NCBI RefSeq assembly: GCF_000485595.1
Contig: NW_014577388.1
Location: forward strand, 116,128-180,127
Direction of reading: 5' to 3'
From: Priapulus caudatus
Taxonomy: Eukaryota > Priapulida > Priapulimorpha > Priapulimorphida > Priapulidae
DNA: 64,000 bases
In this document: one piece after another, positions 47,820-61,164 of the stretch
Layout: each line of letters starts with the position of its first letter
Position numbering within the stretch: position 1 is the stretch's first letter
The notes under the pieces: model-generated
Database searches by the model: none
What the model saw: only the letters and a program-made list of their open reading frames with translations
What the model was told of the DNA's origin: nothing
Made by a program: the position numbers and the translations under genes

Positions 47820-48050
47820 AGGAGAGAGAGAGAGATGGAAAGAGAGAGAGAGAGAGAGGAGAGATGAGCAGAGAGAGAGAAGAGATGAGAGAGAGAGAGA
47901 GAGAAGAAGGCGGAGAGAGCTAGCAGCAGGGAGAGAAGAAATAGAGAGAGAAAGAGGGAGATGAAGAGAAGAAGGAGAGAAGAAGAGAAGAAGAAGAAAG
48001 AGAGAGGAGAGAGAGAGAGAAAAAGAGAAGAGAGAGAGTAGAGAGAGAGA

Positions 48051-48082
<32 letters not shown>

Positions 48083-48136
48083 CAGCGAGAGAGAGAGAGA
48101 TGAGAGAGAGAAGATTTAGAGAGGAGAAGAAGAGAG

Positions 48137-48167
<31 letters not shown>

Positions 48168-48180
48168 GAGAGAGAGAGGA

Positions 48181-48239
<59 letters not shown>

Positions 48240-48247
48240 GAACGAGT

Positions 48248-48279
<32 letters not shown>

Positions 48280-48826
48280 GAAAGAGAGAAGGGAGAGAGA
48301 GAGAGAGAAGAGGAGCAGGAGGAAAAGAGCTAATGCGAGGCGGGAAGGCAGCGAAGAGAGCGAAATAGAGAGAGAAAGGAAGGGAGAGAGAGAAAGAAAG
48401 CGAGAGAAAGAAAGAAAGAAAGACCCGTAAAAAAAGAAAAGAAGAGAGAGAGAGAGAGAGATGAGGAGAAAAAGAGGAGCAGGAAGAGAGAGAGAGAGGA
48501 GAGGAAGACGAGAGAAAGAGATGAGAAGAGAGAGAGAGAGCAGAGATGAGAGGAGAGAGAGAATGAGAGAAAGAAGAGAGAGAGAAAAGAGAAGAGAGTC
48601 AGAGAGAGCGGAGAAGAGGAAGAAAGGCCAAGTAGAAGAGGCGAGAGAGAGAGAAGAGAGAGAGAGAAAGAGAGAGAGGAGTATATGAGAAGAGAGAAGC
48701 AATGAGAAAGGAGAAAGAGAGAAGAGACGATTAGTCAGAAGAGAGAGAAGAGAATGAAAGGCAAAAAGAAGGAGTAGATAGAGAGACAAGCGTCGCAGAG
48801 ACGCTGAAGAGAGAGAGAAGTGGAGA

Positions 48827-48892
<66 letters not shown>

Positions 48893-48955
48893 GTGTGAGA
48901 GAAAGAGACAGAGAGAGACAGAGAGAGACAGAGAGACAGAGACAGAGAGAGAGAG
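47680..48955. repeat. Long GA-rich purine tract (copy 2)
   Basis: Nearly 1.3 kb of purines. Arg/Glu open frames on one strand and Ser/Leu on the other are repeat translations. Confidence 0.95.
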
Positions 48956-51630
48956 ATTGTAGTAGACAGGTGAGTGGAGGTTGGCAGTAGTCTCTGCGCG
49001 TCTAGACCTGGGCGCTGCATGTCTGCGCATTGCCGCCGTCGTGCTCCTCTCTTATCTACACATCGTGCAGTAGTATTCATTCGCCTTGTTTTCACGTCAT
49101 GTGGCTATCGTGTGAAAGACAGTGACTCTGGGGACCAAGAGCGGGGAAGAGCAAGCGGGGTTTGCGGAGAAAGTGAAGGGGTTGTGGAGGGATAGCGTGG
49201 CAGGTACTGGGACTGAGAGTGTGTGGCGGAGGGATGAGAAGAACAGATAGATGATGACATCAACGGAAAGGGAAGTTGGAGGAGGGGTAGGAGTAGGAGG
49301 AGAAAAATGAGTAAAGGGCGTGCAAGCAGGCGAGTGGGGAAGGGGAAGGAGTAGAACGGGTAAATGGTGGGGAATATCAATGGGGAGAGGAGGGGCAGGA
49401 AGACGATGGGGATCAGGAAAATGGAGAGATAATGAGAAGGAGAGAGAGGGAGTGAGAGAGAGAGCGAGAGAAAGCTATTGCTAACCCAGAGTCAGAGACA
49501 AAGCGCCGGTAATGCGGGTCGCATGAGAGCGTCAGGGCAAGGTCATACATCGGCAACGGCGGCGGCGGCTGCTGCTGCTCTAATAACATCTCTAACAGAT
49601 GATCAGGCAATCTCAACTCCTTGTGGAACCTGACTCGTGCTAGTTTGAAATCTGATTATAAAACGCGAACGCCCAATTTTTCTTAATTTGCACACATTCG
49701 CGCGTAATCAGATTGGGCACTCATTACGCAGGATTATGCAGCTGGCAAATTATTCTAATGATGACAAATTTTCAATTTCTGACAGAAAGTTATAATTTCC
49801 CATGTATGGTAATTGCCTCAGCCAGCAGTTCCTCTTGCTATTAATGCCCTTCCTTTTCGCAGCAATAAATCAGGATATGATAATTTCCACAAAACCTTCG
49901 GTGCCAGTTGTATTTGTTCTCGAAATTGAGTTTCCTTAATGAGAATTAATGAGAACTTGTCATTCACGCAAATATTATTTATCGTTTAATATATTCTAAA
50001 ATAAATCGCTCTGCGGCTGATACCACCAGACGTCTGGCCATCAGAGAATATATCGCCCGTGCCTCACAAGCGACAATGAACGCGCATATAAAGCAACTCC
50101 ATCTTGCCAATAAGGGCTGCGCATGTGCCGTGACGTGCACGAGTGGAAGTTTATCAGCGCGCGCTGACGCCGCTGTCGCGTTGAACAAACAAACCGACGG
50201 TCATAAACATGCGGGATGACTGAGATGAGCCTTACATGTACTTCACGCGCGTTACGTACAACGTATATGTAAACACGCCAGTAGGCTCGTGAGAGGCATG
50301 CGCGTGTATGAATACATGAGTGCGGCAGCGCGGAAGAGCGTGAAGAGGCATGTGTAGTGACGACGAGTGACACTGTCACGCACGTCTATAAGCGATATAT
50401 AGAGGATCGTGTTTGGGGGCGGGGGCGTGGGGGGTATCGCGTACATAGCTATAGTGAATGGGAAAGCACGTGAAATTGTCGTTGATTCCGAGCCATGCTG
50501 TGAATGATGGATGAGGTGATGAGGTTGGATGGGTTAATACCGCGGACTTTCTATTGTGGAGTGGCCTACGTGTTAGTGTGTGCAGCTTTCGTCCTTTTTG
50601 TTTCATACGCTCTTTCTGTTTATGCATCATTCTTCTCTCTTTCACCAAGAATTAAATTAATCTACAATTATTTAGAATCAAAATATTGTGCGCGTGATAC
50701 CTCGAAAAGGATTAATCACTGGCGATCTGCACCCACTTCTATCCACTTCTAAAATTGGTTCAATACGGTAATATCATCTACTTAGAACTTGATATAATTT
50801 TGAACACGCGATAAAACAACTACGATCTAAGTTCGATGAATAAACGCTCAAAAGTAGGTAATATCATATTTTATTTTACACGAACACACTATTTTACAGT
50901 ATCTCACAGAACACAAAACGCACCCTATTCCCAACCCCCGCGTGTATACAACAACACACTTCATTACAAGACTAGTGTGCAAATTGGAGTATGAATATAT
51001 AGACAGTTTGCTATTACAAATCATGTTATGAAACTGCTATAATAACATTTATAGTAACAAACTGCGTTAGAGTTAATAATGCGTCGCGGGTCATCACACA
51101 AACATTTGATAGATACATGAAGACGCGGCTGCCGAATCGACCTAGTGTTATAGGGCTGTCAGCGTCAAAGCTCAGGCCTGTTAATCTAGAACGCGAGTCG
51201 TCAAATAGCCAACACCGATTCTCAGAGATGTTTCGTGCGCGGGAAAAAAATCGACAACACACCGACCCGTGTGATATAATTAATCGTCACGCAGTCGAGC
51301 TCAAAGCTCGCTGCCTCTCTATATGCCGTCGGCTGCACAGCTAAGCTCTATCGTCGGAGCGGCAGGGCAGCGAAGATTTCGCGCTCATCGCTCGCGTGGG
51401 AACAGGGAGCGCGTTCGCACGACGCCATCTTTGTCACGTGCGCGACGACGTCACCGCGTCGCTTCCAATCATCACTTCGTTGCAGACGCACCGCATTCGA
51501 TTTCACATTCTCTCGCGCGGTAACATGACAAGATGACAGGGCCCGCCCATACCGTAAGCTCGAAGCGAAGACACGAGCCATCCCGCTACGTGCCGGTAGG
51601 TCCGGGATATGCTGGCGTCTCACAGAAGTT

Positions 51631-51672
<42 letters not shown>

Positions 51673-52119
51673 AATGATATGCCGTAGGCATTCAGAGTTG
51701 ACACATTGATATTTCGCTCTGGCTAACGAAGCACGAGATCAGCAATGCACACGTTCTATATGCGTACCTCGAAAGAACCCGTTCGCTTGCTTTAACTTCT
51801 TGTTTTCTTTGCGCGACGAATGGTCGACGTGGGAACGGTCACCGCCATGCAGGTAGTCCCTTTACGCGTGTGCAAGTGCACAACTCACTAACACATAAGC
51901 AGTCAGTGGGGTGCAAGCAGCCAGCAACACACAGACACTGAGTGAGGTACCGGTGACGCAACACGTGCAAGTGGGAGAGTGAAGCTGTTACGTAGCCTGT
52001 TTTTCCATTAACCATTTACAAGAGTGATTCTTCATCACTGGACACATTTTTTAAACTTGGGTATGAACTAACAAACCACGCCAGGCAAACGAACAGTGGA
52101 AAAATGCCTACGTACACTA

Positions 52120-52152
<33 letters not shown>

Positions 52153-53384
52153 GCACACGCACATGCACACACACACACGTGAACGCACACGCACGCGATC
52201 GCACACGCACGAATATACAGACGCACACAAACGCGCGCCCAAACGCCCGAACGAATACACACTGTGAATTGTCCGTCCATCATCATATAGATTCCTTCGC
52301 TGGACCAAATCACCTCATCCCAGATTCTTGCATAATCGATTCATCGCGTTTGTAAAACAGGCCATTTTCTAAGCTAGTGCACGCCACCACATAGGGACGC
52401 TACCGGCATTTCCTGCGTGGTTCGAAGAGAAAGCTTCGAAATCACCGGCGACTGACTGAATTCGAGGGATGGCGTGCGATTGGCTAATGATACCCACGTG
52501 AGAAGGTGACACGAAGGTCTGACGTCACAGCGAGAACAATGACGATTGGAGACTGCAATATCTGCAAATATTACTGAAGACAAACAAGATTGCAAACGAA
52601 CCACACGCATTGCACTTGAAAAGGGGTACCATGAGGTTATAGCAAAAGGTTCGTTCAGGAATCTGTAATGAAACCTGCCAGACACGGAACCCCCCTTCCC
52701 CTGAATGCAGTCTAAAGCCATCACGTGCTTCGTCGATCGTTGGATTAGATCACGCGAGATTTAATCATCGATAAATTGCGGATTTCGCGGACGTAGAACA
52801 GGTATGGCCGTGTTGATACGGACGCGGGGAGTTAATGTAGGAAGCTAATGGCCAGTGTCCCGCCTTGACTGCATGCCGCTTACTGCTACCGAGCCAACGA
52901 ATACATGATCGTGGCTTCGGCTGGCTTCTATATGCACGGAAACCACGATTAACGAAGTGGCAGTGAATGGCTGACACACGCACGCACATACGCAAGCACG
53001 CAAGCCCGCACGCACGCACGCACGCACGCACGCACGAGTACATGTACGTTTGGACAGCAGCCCATTGTCCGTGAGAACTTCTATAATCGCAGCCCTGCGA
53101 GATAGAAGATTTTTTTAGTTTGCTCCTACCCACCGATAGCTTATGTAAAGCACGTAAACATTGCGGCGTTCGCAAGCACTTTCACACCGATGAGGAACCT
53201 ACGATAGTGTGTGTGCCTCGCACACAGGGCTCGTGGGTGGACCGTGGCAGCCACCTGCCACGGAAAGATTTGCGAAGGAGTGTAACTAGTGTGGTTAGTG
53301 TTATGTCACCTAACGAACACGACTACATGAGCACCATGTTATTCAGTGATTGCAAACCTATGGGAAATGTCCCGCGTAGCACGA

Positions 53385-53401
53385 CCGCCCGCACGCACGC
53401 C

Positions 53402-53445
<44 letters not shown>

Positions 53446-53480
53446 CGGACGGACGGACGGACGGACGCACGCACGCACGC
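53385..53480. repeat. (CACG)n / (GACG)n microsatellite (copy 2)
   Basis: About 15 cgca units then about five gacg units. In copy 1 (38375-38485) the same place has a degenerate and different-length array. Confidence 0.95.
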
Positions 53481-55086
53481 AATTAGCGCTGTGTACCCTG
53501 GGTGTATCTAGCTGGCCGCTACCACGACCACAGCATCGACAGACCAGACCATCGACGTAACCCATCGACATTCCGCGGTTATAATAGCACGTTTGAATTT
53601 ATATATGTATATATATATATATACAAGTAGCGTTTGCTTGAAGAATCGCCAACATCTGACAATTTCCGATCCGGGTCGCCCCGGCAGTCAATCATTGAGA
53701 GATCTACGGAACTACGAAGCAAAATAAACACGCATAACTTAACATCTGAATTCTCAGCTCTACCACACAGGCGACTGCCGTGTCTAGTCGGTGACCCGGA
53801 ACAAGGGGAGGTAGGGTATATTGCCTTTTGGTTCTCATCCCTGTAGTCTCGCCCCCCTCGGATACGTCCTGCGAGAACTAATTAGCACGCTCGCTGGATG
53901 CTGCATGAGCTGCTCGTCATTGGTGCTCTCCCGCATCCTCGGGATAGCAGGGGGCCAAGCCGATGGCTTCCACTGATGGAGGCTGCAACCACCTTGCGTG
54001 CGGCTCTCTCTATTTCTCTCCCTCTCTCTCTCTCTCTCTATCTCCGAGGAGCAGCGACGAAGCAAGGCTTACGCCAGGACTACGTACACATCGTAAACAG
54101 ACAATGTCCCTGTATGTGGAAGGTGGGGCCCACCCACCGGTCCTTTCATATATATATAGATAGATAGATGTACATGAGTGTGTATAGTAGTGCCTCTCCT
54201 ACACGTACTAAACACCAGTGCAGCTTCATTTTTCCGTTTTTCCCATCAGGGTACCCTGTTCAGCTGGTCACGCAGACACAAGTGCATGTTACGCTTCTCA
54301 CAATTATATGCGAACGCTCCCCCTTGCACACCCGAAGCCAGTTTGCATAAAATTCATATATATATCTATATATATATAATAATAATATTCAATATAACGA
54401 GTAACAAAAGCAGTTTAAAATGACGTGACAGCAGGCCTCACTGTGCGCGCGCGTGCGTGTTGCTACCATACACGTATAAACACGATCAGTGAAGCACTAC
54501 ATATTTCCACAATGTAACATACTCACTATATATATATGTATGGCACGCTACTAGCGACCCCTGGTGCCCAGACAACCGTTGATGCACGTGCGCAGCTCTA
54601 GCACACAGAAAACCGACTGTCGGTGTTAAAAAGTTAACAAAAAAAGAACATCATTTGTCATGCCACGGTCCGTCTATCGTCCGTGGATCACGCCATAAGG
54701 AGGCGCCGCTCGGCGTGAATCTCATAGGGGCTTGTGCGTCATCGCTGGTGTCCCGCTGACTCTGTCCAGCTTCCCGCGCCGCAGCGCACCTCTCCTGCCG
54801 ATGCTCCGTGTTGCCACGGTTACGACGCACGACGCGTCCGCGCACGGGACAGCCCGAGATGGCCACTGTTTGTCGCCGACGTGCGAACAAGCGAACGCCG
54901 GCGCGTGCGGCGCACCTATCGGAGGCTGATGGCGGCGACTTCTGTAGCTCCTCCACAGAGGAAGGATCCGCACAGTAGCAGGCGCCACCGCGAATGCTGC
55001 AGGAGTGACCAGACGCTGAATATCGTCCGCCAGTGCAAGCCGGACTGCCGATCGCGTCACGGCGCCTTTCTTCGCACGCAAGCAAA

Positions 55087-55328
55087 CTACGTGTGTATGT
55101 CCATGACGTGTCCTAAACTGTCGTGGATCGTCGGGCTCTGCGCGGACGCCATCGCCGCCATGCCGTGGTGCGACATGTGACTAGCCACGTGGCCGGAGTG
55201 CGCCATCATCATGTGGTGTGGGTGGCCCGGGATCAGCATGGCCTGCGAGTGTACGGGGCTGCGTAGGTGCGATGCGTGGCTGCCGTAGCCGCCCATGCCG
55301 TCATGGTGGCCCGCTCCCGGATACATCC
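55087..55328 (-). CDS. Meis/hth: Second Meis/hth gene, terminal coding exon (assembly copy 2, intact frame)
   Basis: On the - strand an acceptor tgttgcag precedes 55328 and the frame runs to a TAG at 55089-55087. It is 242 nt (2 + 80 codons), six shorter than the + strand exon. It encodes the same GMYPGAGHHDGMGG ... SAQSPTIHD peptide with only three silent changes in the first 210 nt. It then switches to SLGHVMDIHT instead of TMGGQVMDIHAT. The double Gly of the family tail is reduced here, and since this copy sits in error-prone sequence a missing codon cannot be excluded. The 3' flank does not match that of the + gene, which argues for a paralogue and not a misplaced copy of the same gene. 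Confidence 0.85.
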
Positions 55329-56527
55329 CTGCAACACAAACGCAGAAGCCCGTCGTTAGGGGGAAAGTCGTCAATAATTGATTCAAACTCGAAGCTGTTC
55401 AAACGCAAGTGTTGAATTTTTAGCGTTGTCGAGTTGGCTCGATTAGCCATTTTAAGTGGATCGCCATGGGTCTCCAGTGAAGGTCTGGGTGACACCTTTT
55501 TCGAAAAACAGTGGCCGAAGCGATGGGCTTCCAGAATTTTGGCCTTCAAGCTATCCCCCTGACCATAATTTGAGTCACAACCAAAATTTTGAAGAACACT
55601 CACTAACAACACAAACCCTATACAACCCAACCCCCTTTTCCAATCATTATGCCGGTTGATGAAAACATATCAGAAAGGGTCTAGGAATGAAATGTTTTGA
55701 TGTATCCTGTAAGCATCTACATATATGTTGCGATAAATAAACTGAAAATAAAATGTTTCCAGAGTAATTCGTCAGTAACTTAATTGATTAGTGCATCTTA
55801 TAAGTCTCCACAGGTGGTCTAGGAATAAATCTGCCGTAGGCTGTATGCAGCGTCATATACCCCACATTTAACCAGTCAATGTAAAACTTGGCAGATTTAT
55901 GCGGTTCACGATAGCGGAATGTCAAATCAATGACTTCAAATACCGAGGCGTCGGCGTAAACCTCGAAATCAGACGACTCGCATGATCGGTTTCAGACAAA
56001 GTGCACTGCGCTAAAATAATCATGAGCGCGTCGTAAAGCGATACAGGCGTTATTAGTACAGCGTTCACTGACAGGCAGGTTACCGCGGTGCAATTCGCGC
56101 CGTATTTGCTTATGCCGACGACCGGCGGAAATGGAAAGGCGGCCGGTACTGTTCACTTGACAGCTGTAATCGGAATAATGGCAGCGGCGGAGGTGCGTCT
56201 GGACAGCTGCGGATGCCTGTGACGTTTATGATATTTACGCTTGGCGTTGCCGCAGCGTACGCACTGATTGCGAGGGAGGTACCAAAGAGTTACCTGTCGA
56301 ATTGCGTGTCGATACCAATGTTAGGGTGTCAGTAGATGGACGCTCATAGATAGTATATTCTACCTGTTATGACTGCTATTAGAAGGAAATTAATGATGCG
56401 CAATTTATCAAGACGCCGCAATTGCATCCCTGTTTGTCAGCCCTCGTCTGGGCTCCCGCATACTAATGTCCGAATTTATAATCACGACGTTTTGCCCATT
56501 GAAAGCGGCGAGTGCAGACGTACGCAC

Positions 56528-56620
56528 CATGTCTGAGGTGCATCTGGTGTTGGCCGTCCATCATGCCTGGGTAGCCTCCGGTCATGTCTGGTCCCTCGGG
56601 ACTATACACTCCTGCTGGAC
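56528..56620 (-). CDS. Meis/hth: Second Meis/hth gene, 93-nt internal exon (assembly copy 2)
   Basis: Same length, phase and donor context (catg|gtgcgt) as the + strand exon at 25063-25155. It encodes GPAGVYSPEGPDMTGG then the same MMDGQHQMHLRH end. The first 31 nt carry six differences from the + exon (P/A, A/V and D/E changes plus silent changes). The remaining 62 nt are identical. The acceptor is cttgtgcgcag. The intron to the terminal exon is 1,199 nt (55329-56527), against 423 nt in the + gene. No homeodomain exon of this gene is visible between 56621 and 64000, so it lies beyond the window or is absent. Confidence 0.83.
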
Positions 56621-59095
56621 CTGCGCACAAGTAACAACACTGATTAGCCGAGTCAGTCTCGAAAAAATTTCCCGTGAAAAAATGTCTTCGGTTATAAGGA
56701 AGGGAGAGAGATTTCAATAAAGACTGAAACGTCAGTGTGGTTAGATGTCTGTAAAGATAGTGGTGTCTATAAGCATTTATACCGAAATCCAAAATAACTC
56801 ATGGTCGAGATAAACTAGCAGCACCCCAATGTGAAGGTCAGCAAAAGTTAATGTCCATCACCTAGAATATAGATACAACATGAACGCTAACAGAAATCAA
56901 GAGTATATATAAGATTAGGGTGCGAAATTAACGCGAGTCCGGAGTCAAATACTCCCTGATTTGACATATGCAGGAGTCCGTGTGACTCCCTGAAAATTCT
57001 GCTATACTAACTAGTTCGTTCCAGAGCACGGCCTCGCGGAATTACCGTATTTTTTTTTAGCTAATTTTGAACTTCAGACTGCGGACTCCCTCTTTTTGAG
57101 GGCAGGGAGTCCGTTGGACTCCCCTGTTCAAAAGTTAATTTCTACCCCTGTAAGATACATGCACGCTCATTGTGAGACATTTACACTATAAACCGCATGC
57201 ATATTATAAGGCTCATGTGCATCAAAACACAATATACATGCATATTACTAAACACATGTATATGATAAGGTACATTCACATTATATGGCGAATATGTACA
57301 CTGTGAAACACGTGTATATTACAAGACACATAACACATATTTAAACATACACTAAGAGGTGAATGTACATTTTAACCTACATGTAAATTATGAAACATAT
57401 ACATAAAAGGTTAATGTGTAAACGTGCTACGTGTGAAATATGAAACACATACATTATTAGGTGGATGTGCATTATAGGACACACATGAAACAAGCAATTG
57501 CAAAGGCGATTGCACAGATAAGCTTACTATAGACGTGGACGCAGGCTTAAAATTATAGGTAAACAAATATTATTAACGTGATGAACACTGCATCATTTTG
57601 TTTTCAAATTAGCATTAGTCGGTTTAGCCGTGGCATCTAACTTCAAATCTTTCCAATAGAGAGCGCCATGCGATTGACTTTCTCGTCCTTTGGTTGGGTT
57701 AGTGAATGAAGTTTAGATGAAATGCTTTTGACAGAGAAGATCAACAGATATTGGGATACCAACACGCCTCAACGCATCCGAATTGCAGAGTGGGAACTTT
57801 TTTTGTGGCGTTTGAGAATATGTACGATGAATTTTAATGTGCAATCTCATGGAAGAATTTCGCACTCTGTCTGCGTGTGATCGAAATGTCAAGATTCCTA
57901 CGTGCTGATAACATCTGTACTGAGGCCGAACTGTGAACATTCTGCTTGGTAGTTTGTAGCGACAATAACAGCAAATTTTACCAACGTACGTATCTAGCTA
58001 CCCTTCCTATCGCTCCCCGTATTTTCCTCTCAGAATAAGTTCATTGTCATACAGCCCTTCCTCATATGGCTATAGTGTAAAATGCTAACTCTCAGCATGA
58101 CACTAAGCAATACCTGCGCACCAGTCATCAATCGCTGCTTCCGTAAGAAACCCTCACTGGTCCATCGCCAGGAGGAGAAGGAAGGAAGCTGCGACTCGCA
58201 CAGAGCTCATTAAGGAAGTCGTGCGAGGTGCTAATTAGGAAATGGACCATCGAAATTGACGCGTTTCTCACTGCGGATGGAACTGCTGCAGGAAGCACTG
58301 ATCCCCGACAGGTCCGTAGTGCAAATGGAAAGTGCGTCCCTATCTGACTTCATTACAATTTATAATTTCCTCCCAGGTGATTTGGAACAGGAAGAGGAGG
58401 GTTCGACTCATTATGGCAATTAAACTGCAATCAGCCAAGGTAGAAATCTGGCGGGCGTGGCATACACGACAGAGTGGTACTGCTAGTAGATTCCACGGTG
58501 AAATATTTACATTAGGCTTCCAGAAGGGAATGGGAATTTCAGAAAGAGAATGAGGCCTCCAGAAAAAGTACTTTACTGCAATGAAATTGAAGTACGTATT
58601 GAATGAAATTGAATACACGTTTGCGAACAAAATCACGAGATGCCCCCCCCCCGCAGACACGTATACTGGCAAAGTTTCATTTACTTCCGATTTTCTCCAT
58701 TCAATAATTCCTTATCCGTTATCGACACTTGAAACTGCTCATTTACTCTTCCGACCCTGCCTCCCGCTCTGAAGGCAGCGTATCAGACGTGTGCATCTGT
58801 TCACTGTCCATCCATACATCCATCCTCTCCGTTCGCCGTAGGCAACAAAACTCCTCATCCTCTAGCGCGAGGTAGGCGAACGTTCTACAGCCGGCAGCGC
58901 GCATCGTCACATAAACAAAGGACGCGCCATCTTGTCGGCTTTGCGTGATTTGCATCTCTCATCGCGCGCGCGGACGCGTCGCAAGTCCACGGATTCAACG
59001 AAATATGCTGACATTGAGATGTTCGGAGGTAATCCAGCTCGCTGCGACAAACTCTCAACTGTTGTACGCTGTAATTACCATGCGGGAATGCAGGA

Positions 59096-59103
59096 GAAAG
59101 AGA

Positions 59104-59180
<77 letters not shown>
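59096..59180. repeat. GA microsatellite (copy 2)
   Basis: Pure GA run in the position of the 44270-44800 tract. Confidence 0.97.
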
Positions 59181-59181
<1 letters not shown>

Positions 59182-59640
59182 CTCTAGACGTAAATCGGAA
59201 ACAAACAACGATCAAACGACCTGCTTGACTTAAAGGAAACAACACGAATTAAACGACCTCTCTAGGACGTAATGGAACAAGGCAATGATTCAAGACAGCC
59301 TCTCTGAGACGTGAGATGGGAGACAACAACGATTCAAACAACCTGCCTTGATGTAGCAAGAACACACAACGAATCAAACACCTCTCTAGACGTATAGGAA
59401 CAACAACGATTCAAACACCTCTCTAGACGTATAGGAACAACAACGATTCAAACACCTGCCTTTGATGTATTAGGAACAAACAACGAATCAACACTCTCTA
59501 GACGTATAGGAACAACAACGATTTGCGAATACACATGCCTTGATGTATAGGAAAACAACGAATCAAAAACACTCTCGCTAGGACGTATACGGAACAACAA
59601 GCGATTCAAACACGACTGCCTTTGATGTAGCAGGAACACC
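59180..59640. repeat. ~37-bp minisatellite, first array
   Basis: Alternating ~37-bp units with ctctctagacgtataggaac or ctgccttgatgtataggaac followed by aacaacgattcaaacac. The first ~160 bp are identical to 62107-62266. Confidence 0.93.
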
Positions 59641-60345
59641 GAAGGCCGCGATGCGAACCGCCATGATCAGCACAGTGTCCCTAAATCAATTAATATTAAC
59701 TCGGCAAAAGTTAATGTTCATTACTATTGTAAATTTTATTGGACAGTAGATAACATCCAGCAGCTATATCGCTAGTTAGAGTGAGAGTGAGATAGGGAGG
59801 GCGTAGGGAGAGTGTTGTGTGTGTGGTGAAGAGAAAGAGGGGGGGCAAAGAGCTAGAGCACGAACGAATGACGTAACAAGCTTCCGAAATTGAATGGTAG
59901 CGACTGACAGATTCAATTCGTTTGCAATAAAAGATCCGATTACTATGTCCCCGGGAGAAGACACTGCTCCGTAAGCCACCGAAATAGGCGACATCTCCGT
60001 GAACGCTTCCTTTAAAATTGACTGAAATTAGATCGGCTTTTCGATCAAAATAGAGACTGCAACACCAACGAACCGTACGCTTTGCATGGCACTGGACACC
60101 CGAACCACACAGTGTGCCACCCCCAGCAATGACTGCACAACCGCGGCTTTCCACTTCAAGAGATTGCTTTCGAATTAAGTGTGAAATATCCCGCAAGTAT
60201 GAATCATTGTGGAATGACTGTATAGAACAGCTAACGGCGGAAAGTTTAAACGCATTGAGAAGTGCGAAATAAGATAGCGGCGATAGATAAAGAGGGATAC
60301 GCGAAGGGAGGAAGCGGAGAGCTAGAGAGTATGAAGAGAGAGCGC
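59640..60345. repeat. Duplicated unique flank, first copy (matches 62375-63030)
   Basis: Contains ggccgcgatgc, gaaccgccatgatcagcaca and ccacccccagca and then a GA tract. The match to the second copy is colinear with many one-base indels. Confidence 0.9.
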
Positions 60346-60378
60346 GCACGCTCGAGAGAGCGTGCCGTGCCCCCTGGT

Positions 60379-61150
60379 TGTGCTGCGGAGAAACGAGGCT
60401 GACAGCCGCGGGCGCTGCCGAGGTGTGATCCATCACGGCGCGGCGCGGGCGACAGCCGCCACTGTTGCTGTCACGCCGACGACCAGCCGGCAAAGCTGCC
60501 GGGCAAAATGGCCGTCATCAGCGGCTCGTTTCGTCTGCCGATCAGCCATCCATCAGCGGTCGTGCACAACCCCGCGTGGGGAAGGGGGTCCGTGAGGGCG
60601 GCTGCGCCCCCGAGTTGGGGACCCGCGGATCGGGGCTGCCGTCGGGCGGCCCGCCCATGAGGCGACCCACGGAAGCTCTCTCCCCTGTGATGGGGGGGGG
60701 GGTCGGGGCGGGCGGAACTCATGGTCCGTTTCGCGGGCCCGCCTGCTCGCTGCCGCCGCCGCCGCCGCCACGGTGACCATCAATCACGCTGACAGTTGCC
60801 ATGACAACGCACGCTTAACATGCCGATTTCGCATTTTCGCTGGGTGCGGCGCGCGCATTGGCCCAGCTTTGTGATGCGCGGCGGCTACGGCGTAATGGCC
60901 GTACGCGCGGCGAACGGCGGCGGCGACACTGGCGATGGCACTGGTGAGGCCTGCGTGATTCTCTCCTGGCGCCCTCTTGCGGGCGAGGTGGAGTGAAGTA
61001 TCCACATGATGCGTTAGATTCATGATGCTGTAAGCGACGAGTGACATTGCGTGGAGCTTTTATGAGCCGATAAAGTCTATTCTAAGCGACCAACCGCGCT
61101 CCTGAGGCGAGAATTCATGAACTCTTTCACACACTCTCTCTGCCTTTCGC
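60379..61150. other. CpG-rich segment with an RFX/Meis-type site
   Basis: CpG-rich to about 60950. At 60790-60808 a TGACAG core directly abuts gttgccatgacaac, a near-perfect RFX X-box. No exon recognised. It probably continues the sequence interrupted at the N gap. Confidence 0.5.
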
Positions 61151-61164
61151 TATCTAGCTCCCTA

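Larger units (their letters stand above)
44919..59095. repeat. ~14-kb duplicated segment, copy 2 (right of the gap)
   Basis: Colinear with copy 1. Landmarks: hairpin 45159-45224 = 30575-30642; TTC 46201-46290 = 31648-31720; Meis exons 56620-55087 = 41725-40161; gtaattaccatgcg near 59083 = near 44247. Neither copy is uniformly better, but this one keeps the Meis exon frames open. Confidence 0.93.

Noticed and set aside
47920-49095. A 391-codon - strand open frame
   Set aside because: GA-tract translation.
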